DNA of 64,000 nt from Paenibacillus sp. JNUCC-31 (GTDB lineage Bacteria > Bacillota > Bacilli > Paenibacillales > Paenibacillaceae): assembly GCF_014844075.1 (NCBI RefSeq), contig NZ_CP062165.1, forward strand, positions 7,254,001 to 7,318,000. Reading direction: 5' to 3'. Below are positions 1-12,154 of the stretch, in pieces. Position 1 is the first letter of the stretch. The number at the start of each line of letters is the position of its first letter. The position numbers were made by a program, and so were the translations under genes. A model generated the notes under the pieces. It had not been told where the DNA came from, did no database searches, and saw nothing but the letters and a program-made list of their open reading frames with translations.

Positions 1-836
1 CAAGCGTCGTTGTAGCTGCAAGCATAGGGCTTGCTGCACCAAGCGTATGGCAGCAATGGAATAACCCGATAGGACCTGAGACAGAAGTGGCAACGAACGG
101 GACAAATACTCCGAACGGATCGTATGATCCGGTTGTCATTCCGAAGACCGAATTGCCGGTTGCGAAGGGCAAGGGTGCCATGGCTGACATGATGCAACTG
201 GTGGTCTATCAGGGTAACGTCTACACGCAATCGGCTACATCGCTTGAAGGTGCAGATGCACTTGCCCTGCGCGGTGAGAAGCTCGGGACCACGACCGGAG
301 GCATCGATGAGTTCAGCAAACAGGATGAGTACAAGGAACTGGCTTCCAATATTGGCGAGGCAGATATCTATGCAGTAAATGGTTACGGCACAGATTTTCG
401 CATTATGTCCTATACCGAGATCGACGGGCAAGTGTATGCCCAGTTGTTCGACAAGACCAACGATATGACAATCAGCAGTGGTGCTGACCTGATCGGCAAG
501 TTGAATATTGAAGGCCACATCACTTCGGCAAAATGGGAGACCTTTGACAGCTGGAACAACGGATTGCAGCAAATGCGACCGCTATCGGCAGACAAATCCC
601 TTAACAACTTCATCTCGGCGATATATGAGGCGAAACCGATCGCACCGAGCCCTGAACTACAAGAAAGTCTTTACAGTAAGGAAGATCGCAAGATGATCTA
701 CCTGACGCTGGAAGACAAAACCCAGGTTTCATTGTTTCTGTTTGGTGAAGGTTTGGTTCGTTACGGCAATGTACCGGCATTTCTTAAAGTTGAGCAAGGT
801 GCCTTCCAGTCCTTCTGGAACAGCCTGAGCGAATAA
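1..836 (+). CDS. Membrane-anchored protein of unknown function, 3' part
   Basis: The reading frame is open from base 3 to the stop at 836, so the true start lies upstream of the window. A GTG at 87 is possible but has no ribosome binding site, and the codons before it encode a hydrophobic stretch (VVVAASIGLAAPSVW), which looks like the end of a membrane anchor. The roughly 250 residues after it are soluble and mixed in charge, with no motif I recognise. Proteins of this layout (short cytoplasmic head, one membrane helix, extracytoplasmic domain) often lie beside sigma factor genes as anti-sigma or sensor proteins, but the upstream neighbour is not visible, so that role is a guess only. Confidence 0.75.
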   Translation, partial: SVVVAASIGLAAPSVWQQWNNPIGPETEVATNGTNTPNGSYDPVVIPKTELPVAKGKGAMADMMQLVVYQGNVYTQSATSLEGADALALRGEKLGTTTGGIDEFSKQDEYKELASNIGEADIYAVNGYGTDFRIMSYTEIDGQVYAQLFDKTNDMTISSGADLIGKLNIEGHITSAKWETFDSWNNGLQQMRPLSADKSLNNFISAIYEAKPIAPSPELQESLYSKEDRKMIYLTLEDKTQVSLFLFGEGLVRYGNVPAFLKVEQGAFQSFWNSLSE

Positions 837-874
837 AACAAAACCAAGATTGAAGAATACTAACTTCCGATCCT

Positions 875-906
875 GAGCCGCTAATTATAAGGGCTCTTTT
901 CGTTTT
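875..906 (+). terminator. Weak intrinsic terminator
   Basis: GAGCC (875-879) pairs with GGCTC (892-896), followed by TTTT and a second T-rich stretch. It lies about 40 bases after the stop at 836. The stem is only five pairs, so it may be leaky. It also covers the 3' end of the leftward methyltransferase relic. Confidence 0.45.
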
Positions 907-1295
907 CTTCATCTTTATCTCCGCTCTTGCGACAGGTGTACACATACACGGGAGGGAAGTTCAAGGGTATCCACTCAATATTTTCGGACCGCAATAATAC
1001 AATCCAGGTGTTGGACCTGCTCCTCATATATTCTTTTCAACAAATAGGAGGCATTTCTCATCCTCTGGTCTCTATCAAACAAAAAATCAGTTGCGGAAGC
1101 TGGTAAATGTGCTGACATGAGTCTTGTGACGGCACCTGTTCCGGGACCAAGCTCTGCGATTTTTTGAATTTCATTCCATCGGACAGACTGGATTATTTTT
1201 GTTGCCAGAAGTTTGGAGCTGGGCAGAATACTACCCACTCGTTTTGGGTTTTTCAGAAAAGCTTGCAGAAAAAGAAATGATTTAGATCGGTTCAC
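881..1295 (-). pseudogene. Decayed second copy of the PmtA-like methyltransferase
   Basis: The first about 97 residues (MNRSKSFLFLQAFLKNPKRV...) align end to end with the N-terminal half of the intact methyltransferase at 3145-3711, including the SAM-binding ELGPGTGAVT motif (ELGAGTGAIT in the intact copy). The match then loses about 14 residues after MRN and breaks again at QHLDCI (intact: HQLDFIF), where the frame stops at 975. The C-terminal end of the family is still present one frame over: IEWIPLNFPPVYVYTCRK, matching IDFEPLNVPPAFVYVCRK, running to a TAG at 881-883. So the middle (around 60 residues) is deleted and the remaining pieces are out of frame. Its start overlaps the end of the kinase gene by 14 bases, so it was once the last gene of the operon. 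Confidence 0.8.
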
Positions 1296-2436
1296 TGATA
1301 TGTCCTCCCTTGTTGTATGACTGGACCTGGGAAGGCAAATTTAACTGAAACGTAAATACGTTATGGATATGCTGAAGTGTTAAGCTGCCTTGATGTAACT
1401 CTGCAATATTCCTCGCGATGGAGAGGCCCAGGCCAGACCCCGTTTGTATGCCTTCGCTGCTCCTTGAATAATCAACCTTATAAAATCGCTCAAACAGCTT
1501 ATCTTTCTGTTCTTTCGTAAGAGGTGTTCCTTTATTCTCTATCTCAATCGTAATATGTTCAGGGTGCCTGTTCATTCGAATGTAAATTGTTCCTGGCTTC
1601 AATGAATATTTGAGGGCGTTCATTAGGAGATTATCGATGGCACGTGCAATCTTATCACTGTCCATGAATGCCATGACCGGATAATCGCCGATATTTTTCT
1701 CGATATGAATGCCATTCTCCAGGGCCAAGGGCTCGAATTCAAATAATAACTGGTCCAAAAGTTGAAATAAATCAATCCTTTTTAGATTTAACTGGGTATC
1801 GGCAGAGGTAAGCCGTGTATATTCGAATAGATCATCCAGCAATTTTTTCAGATGTGTTGCTTTGTTATGCGCGTTTTCTACGAACCGGGTATATTCCGCT
1901 TTATCTTGAAAGGAATCTGTTCTCAGAAGCTCAATATAGCCAATAATACTTGTCAGTGGTGTACGCAGATCATGTGAAATGCCTGTGATCATATCCATCT
2001 TGGATTTCTCCAATTCACGTTCCTTCACAATCTGTCGTTGTAATTGTTCAGTCATGTGATTGATGTTGGACGCGACTCGCCCCAATTCATCCTGACGATT
2101 AACGGATACCCGGTAGTCCAAGTTCCCTTCTGATATGAGCTGAAGTCCTTGCTCCAATGAGATCAGATCTCTTACAATTTTCCGAGTAGATATCAAAAAA
2201 GTAAACGTAAAGATCAAGATAAATATGGGTGTCAGCACATAAGGGAAGATGTTGAGAAGCCATCGCCACTCCAGCCCTTCACTGATTTTCGAAAAAATCG
2301 TTATAAGGATATTATTGATCAATACAGAGCCAACAATTGAAATGATAAAACTAATCACCATTCGATTGAGAATATGAAGCTGTATTTTTTTCGTCTGTTT
2401 CGATTGGGTTAATGGTTTACTCAATTTTATACCCAA
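1282..2436 (-). CDS. Membrane sensor histidine kinase (VanS-like, minimal sensor)
   Basis: Autophosphorylating kinase partner of the regulator just upstream. Two membrane helices (about 27-48 and 62-83) are separated by a loop of only about 14 residues, so there is no real extracellular domain and the stimulus is probably sensed in or near the membrane. A HAMP linker (84-137) follows, then the HisKA domain with phospho-acceptor His155 in SHDLRTPLTS, N-box Asn273 in DNLLMNALKYS and the ATP lid GSGLGL (333-338). The start is uncertain: TTG at 2436 sits directly on the GGGGAG sequence, TTG at 2424 has it 12 bases upstream. Both overlap the regulator gene, which indicates translational coupling. 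The operon also encodes a DedA protein and lipid-type methyltransferases, which points to control of membrane composition. Confidence 0.9.
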   Translation of the reverse strand: MGIKLSKPLTQSKQTKKIQLHILNRMVISFIISIVGSVLINNILITIFSKISEGLEWRWLLNIFPYVLTPIFILIFTFTFLISTRKIVRDLISLEQGLQLISEGNLDYRVSVNRQDELGRVASNINHMTEQLQRQIVKERELEKSKMDMITGISHDLRTPLTSIIGYIELLRTDSFQDKAEYTRFVENAHNKATHLKKLLDDLFEYTRLTSADTQLNLKRIDLFQLLDQLLFEFEPLALENGIHIEKNIGDYPVMAFMDSDKIARAIDNLLMNALKYSLKPGTIYIRMNRHPEHITIEIENKGTPLTKEQKDKLFERFYKVDYSRSSEGIQTGSGLGLSIARNIAELHQGSLTLQHIHNVFTFQLNLPSQVQSYNKGGHISEPI

Positions 2437-3097
2437 CTCCCCACACGGTCTTAATATATTGTGGTTCTCTTGGATTCATTTCCAGCTTCTCCCGCAGATT
2501 ACGAATATGGACCATTACCGTATTATCCGAGTACCCATAGGGTTCTTTCCATACGGTTTCGTAAATCTTTTCTGAACTAAATACTTGTCCGGGATGACTG
2601 GACAGTAGAACCAGAATGGAAAACTCCAGAGGTGTTAGTGGAATGTCGTTCTCTTTCAGCTTCACGGAATGTTTACTTGTATCAATCGCCAAGTCCCTAA
2701 TCAAAATGAGTGAATTGAATTCTGCTTTTCCAATTAAAGATTGACGCCGAAGTTGAGCCTTAACACGAGCCAGTAATTCTAACGGATTGAACGGTTTAAC
2801 CATATAATCATCGGCTCCCGTTGTGAGGCCAGTAATTTTGTCAATGTCCTCTTCCTTGGCAGATAGCATAATAATGGGAGTGGACGAGATTTCTCTTATT
2901 TTCAAACAGGCTTTGATTCCGTCCATAATCGGCATCATGACATCCAGAATTACGAGGTGAATCAGGGTTGTTTGTATGACACGCAGTGCTTCTTCTCCAT
3001 TGGCTGCTTCAATGACGTGATATCCTTCGTTACGCAAATAGACATGGATGACGTCCCGAATATCGGGTTCATCATCGACAACGAGTACAGTATGCAT
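2417..3097 (-). CDS. OmpR/VanR-type response regulator
   Basis: 226 residues. The receiver domain (1-120) carries the acidic pair VVDDE, phospho-acceptor Asp52 in LDVMMP and Lys101 in VKPFNP. The C-terminal winged-helix DNA-binding domain (about 130-226) ends with the usual IKTVWGVGYKIE signature. The ATG at 3097 is preceded by AAAGGAG. It lies 47 bases after the methyltransferase stop and overlaps the kinase start. It resembles VanR-type regulators, but no vanHAX-type resistance genes are in the window, so a glycopeptide role is not supported. Its targets are probably its own operon. Confidence 0.92.
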   Translation of the reverse strand: MHTVLVVDDEPDIRDVIHVYLRNEGYHVIEAANGEEALRVIQTTLIHLVILDVMMPIMDGIKACLKIREISSTPIIMLSAKEEDIDKITGLTTGADDYMVKPFNPLELLARVKAQLRRQSLIGKAEFNSLILIRDLAIDTSKHSVKLKENDIPLTPLEFSILVLLSSHPGQVFSSEKIYETVWKEPYGYSDNTVMVHIRNLREKLEMNPREPQYIKTVWGVGYKIE

Positions 3098-3144
3098 TAA
3101 TCAACGCTCCTTTAATCTAAGTGTAAACGATAGCCGAAGAATGT

Positions 3145-3711
3145 TTAAATTGTTTCCTTTTTGCGACAGACATAAACAAACGCAGGAGGGACGTTCAAAG
3201 GCTCGAAATCAATTGTTTCAATTATAAAATGTTCAGATAACAGCTTTTTCATCTGAAGTGAATATTGAAAGGCGATGAATAATCCTCCAGGTTGCAATGC
3301 CTTATAGACCTGATCTACCAAGGTATTTCTTAATTCAGGCTCAAAATTGAAGAATGGCAATCCGCTAAAAATAAAATCCAGCTGATGAACGCCTTCTTGC
3401 TTCATGGATTCTACTAAGTGAGCAGCATTCGGATAACAGGAGAAGCTCGGGTATGCGCCCTTCAGATTATTTCTCATGATCTCATCCATCTCAAACAATA
3501 ACACTTTCGTTGAATCCTGTACTTGTTGACGAATACGCTGAGTGATGGCCCCGGTGCCTGCACCCAATTCGGCGACAGCTTTAGCTTCGGGCCATGGTGC
3601 GTGACCAACCATTCTGCTGGCTAGAAATCGAGAACTGGGGATGATACTACCTACATTTTTGGGATTGTGAAGAAAGCTTTTTAGAAATAATATCGTTTTA
3701 TTGGAATTCAT
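3145..3711 (-). CDS. PmtA-like SAM-dependent methyltransferase (possible phospholipid N-methyltransferase)
   Basis: 188 residues from the ATG at 3711, chosen because GGAGG lies 7 bases before it; an in-frame ATG at 3744 lacks such a site. The class I fold is shown by motif I VAELGAGTGAIT, the acidic residue in LLFEMDE, and the motif IV/V region LDFIFSGLPF. The family (COG3963 type) includes phosphatidylethanolamine N-methyltransferases and related enzymes, but the substrate cannot be read from sequence. The LPF/FPPAFVY C-terminus is shared with the decayed copy at 881-1295. It lies 39 bases downstream of the DedA gene and upstream of the two-component pair, in one operon. Confidence 0.85.
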   Translation of the reverse strand: MNSNKTILFLKSFLHNPKNVGSIIPSSRFLASRMVGHAPWPEAKAVAELGAGTGAITQRIRQQVQDSTKVLLFEMDEIMRNNLKGAYPSFSCYPNAAHLVESMKQEGVHQLDFIFSGLPFFNFEPELRNTLVDQVYKALQPGGLFIAFQYSLQMKKLLSEHFIIETIDFEPLNVPPAFVYVCRKKETI

Positions 3712-3750
3712 GTTTCTGCCTCCGTGGGATAAGTATGATGTCAAAATGGA

Positions 3751-4254
3751 TTAAAACTGAAATAAATGAAGTGCAGCTAGAAGGGGATATCCCAAATAGG
3801 TGCCTGCTATAAAATAAGTTATGGTCCACAATAAAGCGCTGGAATAGGAAACAAGAGCAAATTTTCTAAATTGCACACTGCTTATACCAATCACTAATGG
3901 AAGAACATATCGCAAGATGGGAATAAACAAACTGACACACATCGCCCAATTGCCGTATTGGTCCAATAACCGTTCAGCCTTGATGAATTGCTTATTATGT
4001 TGAAATCTGCATTTTAACTTTGGCCCAAATAATGATCCTGCAAAATAAGCAATCGTAATGGCCGTTAAAAGTCCCGATAATATACACAAGTATGTGATCC
4101 AGCAGTTGATAACACCGGTGTGACTCAGAATGGCTCCGCTGATAATCGTGATCTCGTTTGGAATCGGTATTCCGAAAGGCCCCAGGGAGAAGGCAAAATA
4201 AAAAATCAGATAGCCATACTGGTTAAGCAGTTCCAAAATCGTATTACTGATCAT
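3751..4254 (-). CDS. DedA-family membrane protein
   Basis: 167 residues, slightly short for a family that is usually near 200. It has the DedA hallmarks: an N-terminal FGIPIPNEI segment and the conserved FIPILRYVLPLVIG loop with Arg and Pro, between several membrane helices. DedA proteins include flippases for undecaprenyl phosphate and phosphatidylethanolamine and support envelope homeostasis. The ATG at 4254 has AGGAGG seven bases upstream. First gene of the leftward operon with the methyltransferase and two-component system, which supports a membrane-lipid theme. Which lipid it moves is unknown. Confidence 0.88.
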   Translation of the reverse strand: MISNTILELLNQYGYLIFYFAFSLGPFGIPIPNEITIISGAILSHTGVINCWITYLCILSGLLTAITIAYFAGSLFGPKLKCRFQHNKQFIKAERLLDQYGNWAMCVSLFIPILRYVLPLVIGISSVQFRKFALVSYSSALLWTITYFIAGTYLGYPLLAALHLFQF

Positions 4255-4370
4255 TGTTTTACCTCCTCTCTTGTCGATATTGAAATCATAATGAAAAAAA
4301 ATGAGGAATTAATGCGTATAAATCTGAAGAAAAACTAAAGATTACATAAATAAAGCCAAACAAATACGTC

Positions 4371-4401
4371 AAAAAAAGCCTTGCCAATTGGATGGCAAGA
4401 C
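4371..4401 (-). terminator. Intrinsic terminator of the arabinofuranosidase gene
   Basis: Read leftward: CTTGCCA, a six-base loop, TGGCAAG, then GGC and TTTTTTT. It starts about 37 bases after the abfA stop. The stretch between it and the DedA start holds only that operon's leader. Confidence 0.85.
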
Positions 4402-4437
4402 TTATGGTTCCGGCAATTCATTGCTGTATCAATGCAG

Positions 4438-6078
<1,641 letters not shown>

Positions 6079-6143
6079 GCCAATATAGGAGCAAGTTTAT
6101 TTTATAGGGTTTGCTAAATAACGAATTCAAAAACAGAAGGGAC

Positions 6144-7073
6144 ATGGAGTCAATGATGCTTGGTACGGATGCATCTTCACTCATTATATATGAGGCGCTT
6201 GCAAGCGAAGCACGGTTAAATATCGTTCGTCTCTTGCTGCAAAACCGGGAAATGCATATCAATGCGCTTGCCCAAGAGCTTTATCTGAGCAAAGCTATCG
6301 TAAGTACCCATGTAAGCAAGCTGCAAAAGGCCGGGATTGTAGGCAGCCGAATGAAGCGGGAGAATGGTGGAACTTATAAATATTGTTATATTCTGCAAGA
6401 GTTCATGATGATTAATCTGTCACCGGAACTAAACGATGTATCATTCCACGAGGTGTCCATTCCGGTAGGGCAATACACCGATTACGAAGCGTGGCCAACT
6501 TGCGGCATAGCGACGACAACCCGGATGATCGGACAATATGATACGCCGGCCTGTTTCATGGACCCGGACCGGGTCCATGCCGGAATACTCTGGTTAGCAC
6601 GCGGATTTCTCGAATATAAAATCCCTAATTATCTGTATAAAGATCAGGAACTAAGGGAGATTGAAATCTCACTGGAGCTTGGCTCAGAGGCTCCGCAAGT
6701 CAATGAAAACTGGCCGTCGGACATCCGTTTCTCCCTTAATGGTCACCACCTCGGAACCTGGACAAGCCCCGGTGACTTTGGCGACCGCAAGGGCAGACTT
6801 ACACCGCAATGGTGGAAATCCGACGTCAACCAATATGGTGTGCTGAAAGTGCTGCGTATCAATCGGGAAGGTGCCTTCATCGACGGCCAGCGCATCTCGG
6901 ATGTCCGCATTCATGATCTGGATCTCCACGAGGCCACATATTGGACCTTTGGATTAAGTCCGGAAGAAGGAGTGCCGGGGCGGGGCGGACTTACGCTGTT
7001 CGGAAAGGGCTTCGGTAACTACGATCAGGATATCTTGATCCGGTATTATTATGATGCCCCGCATCATCAATAA
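6144..7073 (+). CDS. ArsR-type winged-helix regulator with a large C-terminal domain
   Basis: 309 residues from the ATG at 6144 (AAGGG just upstream; ATGs at 6153 and 6156 are also possible). Residues about 10-90 form an ArsR-like winged helix (YEALASEARLNIVRLLL, then LYLSKAIVSTHVSKLQKAG as the recognition region). Unlike metal-sensing ArsR proteins of about 100 residues, it has some 200 further residues, rich in beta strand and Trp/Gly, and no Cys pair for a metal. By family experience such long forms sit beside arabinofuranosidase genes and probably bind a sugar ligand; that is inference here. Divergent from abfA, most likely controlling it. Confidence 0.82.
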   Translation: MESMMLGTDASSLIIYEALASEARLNIVRLLLQNREMHINALAQELYLSKAIVSTHVSKLQKAGIVGSRMKRENGGTYKYCYILQEFMMINLSPELNDVSFHEVSIPVGQYTDYEAWPTCGIATTTRMIGQYDTPACFMDPDRVHAGILWLARGFLEYKIPNYLYKDQELREIEISLELGSEAPQVNENWPSDIRFSLNGHHLGTWTSPGDFGDRKGRLTPQWWKSDVNQYGVLKVLRINREGAFIDGQRISDVRIHDLDLHEATYWTFGLSPEEGVPGRGGLTLFGKGFGNYDQDILIRYYYDAPHHQ

Positions 7074-7194
7074 CAGAAGGCAATGAAAAGGAGATTCTTA
7101 ATCTTTTTGATCTCAAGAATAGGATGTAATTTTTATGTCAATCCAAATAAAGACAGGAGATTTAGAAGTATATAACTATTCCAGAACAATGGTA

Positions 7195-7224
7195 TTGACA
7201 ACGATTACATAGCTGTTATAGAAT
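7195..7224 (+). promoter_or_regulatory. Promoter of the beta-glucoside operon with overlapping cre-like site
   Basis: TTGACA (7195-7200) and TATAGAAT (7217-7224; -10 as TATAGA with 16-base or TAGAAT with 18-base spacing). The sequence TGACAACGATTACA (7196-7209) matches 13 of 14 positions of the CcpA cre consensus TGWAANCGNTNWCA and covers the -35 box, so glucose repression by CcpA is expected. The predicted start near 7230 puts the RAT at the very 5' end of the message. Confidence 0.75.
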
Positions 7225-7235
7225 ACAGCTAATAA

Positions 7236-7324
7236 GGAGTGTCACTGATTCGATCAGGCACCACCACAGTCTGGAATTCACAAGTTTGTTTAAGCTTGTG
7301 TTCTGGACAATGGTGGTGCTTTTT
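7236..7324 (+). promoter_or_regulatory. RAT antiterminator 1 with overlapping terminator
   Basis: ACTGATTCGATCAGGCA within 7236-7265 is the ribonucleic antiterminator recognised by BglG/LicT-type proteins. Its 3' end overlaps the first arm of a terminator: GCACCACCA (7258-7266) pairs with TGGTGGTGC (7311-7319), followed by T5. RNA bound by the antiterminator protein cannot form the terminator. Placed before the regulator gene, it makes that gene control its own synthesis. Confidence 0.93.
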
Positions 7325-7348
7325 GCATATTGGGGGGGTGAAAACATC

Positions 7349-8197
7349 ATGAGGTTTAAAAAATCGCTTAACAACAACATCGCCCTGGCGGAAGACGCCG
7401 AAGGCTGTGAGGTCATTGTGATTGGGACAGGAGTTGGCTTCAAAAAAGCAAAGGGGCAGTGGATTGAACGGGACCAGATTCAGAAAACGTTCAGAATCGG
7501 ATCGAATGACAAGTACCAGCGATTGGAGCAGTTTTTCAACGATATACCGCTGCACGTCATTGATATTACCGATCAGATCATTGAAGCAGGACAGACTATC
7601 ATTGGAAAAAAGCTGAATGACTCCATCCTGTTAACGCTCGCTGATCATATTCACTTTGCCCTGGATCGCTATAATAGCGGCGTGGAGGTAGGAAACCCGC
7701 TGCATTGGGATATCCGCCATCTGTATCCTGCAGAATACCGCATTGGAGAATACGCCGTGGAACGAATCAACGAAGCTTTTCAAGTATCCTTGCCTTCTAG
7801 CGAAGCAAGCTCCGTTGCCCTTCATTTTGTGAATTCACAGTTCGATTCTGGCAGCATGAACCAAACGATCAAAATCACTAAAATAATCAATGATTGCCTG
7901 GAGATCATGTCCCATCATTTCGGCATCGCGCTGGATCAGGAGTCTGTGAACTATTCCAGATTCATCACTCATTTGCGCTACTTCATCGTCCGCCAAATGA
8001 ACCGGGAGGTACTATCGTTCAAGGATCAGCATTTCTTGTTTGACGTGCTGTCGGAAAGGTACCCTTCAAGCTTCCAATGTGCGCAAAAAATAAAGGAGTT
8101 TATGGAACGGCAGCATGAGTTCAATATTACTCCTGATGAGATGGTTTACCTAATGATTCACATCGAGAGAGTGACGTCGCATTCCGATGCGGACTGA
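7349..8197 (+). CDS. licT: LicT/BglG-family transcriptional antiterminator
   Basis: 282 residues from the ATG at 7349, after GGGGGGTG; frames upstream run back into the terminator and are not used. The N-terminal CAT RNA-binding domain (1-55, starting MRFKKSLNNNIALAEDAEG) is followed by two PTS regulation domains. PRD1 has the histidine region DHIHFALDRYNSG and HLYPAEYRIGEYA; PRD2 has HLRYFIVRQMNRE and MVYLMIHIERV. By family knowledge, PRD phosphorylation by BglP inhibits it when no beta-glucoside is present and by HPr activates it when glucose is absent. Flanked by two RAT sites and followed by bglP and a 6-phospho-beta-glucosidase gene. Confidence 0.95.
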   Translation: MRFKKSLNNNIALAEDAEGCEVIVIGTGVGFKKAKGQWIERDQIQKTFRIGSNDKYQRLEQFFNDIPLHVIDITDQIIEAGQTIIGKKLNDSILLTLADHIHFALDRYNSGVEVGNPLHWDIRHLYPAEYRIGEYAVERINEAFQVSLPSSEASSVALHFVNSQFDSGSMNQTIKITKIINDCLEIMSHHFGIALDQESVNYSRFITHLRYFIVRQMNREVLSFKDQHFLFDVLSERYPSSFQCAQKIKEFMERQHEFNITPDEMVYLMIHIERVTSHSDAD

Positions 8198-8223
8198 GCA
8201 TCACGTTTGAATAAATTGAATAT

Positions 8224-8308
8224 GGAGTGTTACTGATTCGATCAGGCACCACCAAATGTTACCGACTCTGCACATGCAGCGGACCGGTTTAGCATTTGGT
8301 TTTTTTTT
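8224..8308 (+). promoter_or_regulatory. RAT antiterminator 2 with overlapping terminator
   Basis: ACTGATTCGATCAGGCACC (within 8224-8253) repeats the core of RAT 1 almost exactly. The terminator is ACCAAATG (8251-8258) with CATTTGGT (8293-8300) and T8. It lies between licT and bglP, so transport and hydrolysis genes are gated a second time. The loop sequence differs fully from that of RAT 1, so only the protein-binding part is conserved. Confidence 0.93.
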
Positions 8309-8333
8309 CGCCAAAAACAGAGGAGGAATCAGC

Positions 8334-11803
<3,470 letters not shown>

Positions 11804-11826
11804 CAAGCATAAAATATCTGTACAAA

Positions 11827-11855
11827 ACAGCCGATCCATGGATCGGCTGTTTTTG
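11827..11855 (+). terminator. Terminator of the beta-glucoside operon
   Basis: ACAGCCGATCC pairs with GGATCGGCTGT around a one-base centre-to-short loop and is followed by T5. The arms form a near-continuous palindrome. Confidence 0.9.
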
Positions 11856-11948
11856 GTTTGAGGCTATTATTCTTTCTAATAAACGAATGAATATTTAATA
11901 TCATATCTGTATAGTTCGTAATTAACTGTGAACAGATGGGTTGATTCG

Positions 11949-12107
11949 TTGACAATCCGTGTTATTTTTATTAAAATACGAAATGGACATCAGGTTGAAA
12001 CAGATATGAGTATCCTTATTTTTGGTTTACAAGCTTTAGCTGTTAAATCCTAATGACGAATATAGGAGCGATAATATCACATCCTATATTAGATTAGGAT
12101 TTTTTTT
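11949..12107 (+). promoter_or_regulatory. pbuG: Promoter and long leader with terminator before the purine permease
   Basis: TTGACA (11949-11954), 17-base spacer, TAAAAT (11972-11977). The leader of about 170 bases holds a two-part hairpin: AATCCTAAT (12046-12054) with ATTAGGATT (12093-12101), enclosing ATATAGG (12060-12066) with CCTATAT (12083-12089), followed by a T run to 12107. A full terminator between promoter and gene implies attenuation. I looked for the purine riboswitch core expected for such permeases and did not find it, so the sensing element (in 11984-12045) is unidentified. Confidence 0.65.
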
Positions 12108-12154
12108 GTTTTTACCTTTGGAGAATAATTTGAAAGTTGGAGGATGGCTTTACC

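Noticed and set aside
2417..3097. Vancomycin-type resistance locus
   Set aside because: The regulator and kinase resemble VanR/VanS, but no vanHAX, D-Ala-D-Lac ligase or dipeptidase gene is in the window.
7236..8308. The two similar 30-bp RAT segments as a repeat pair of a mobile element or CRISPR
   Set aside because: Only two copies, each tied to a terminator in a LicT/BglP operon; fully explained as antiterminator sites.
11984..12107. Purine riboswitch before pbuG
   Set aside because: Expected from context, but the conserved core and the two loop sequences could not be found; only the terminator is certain.
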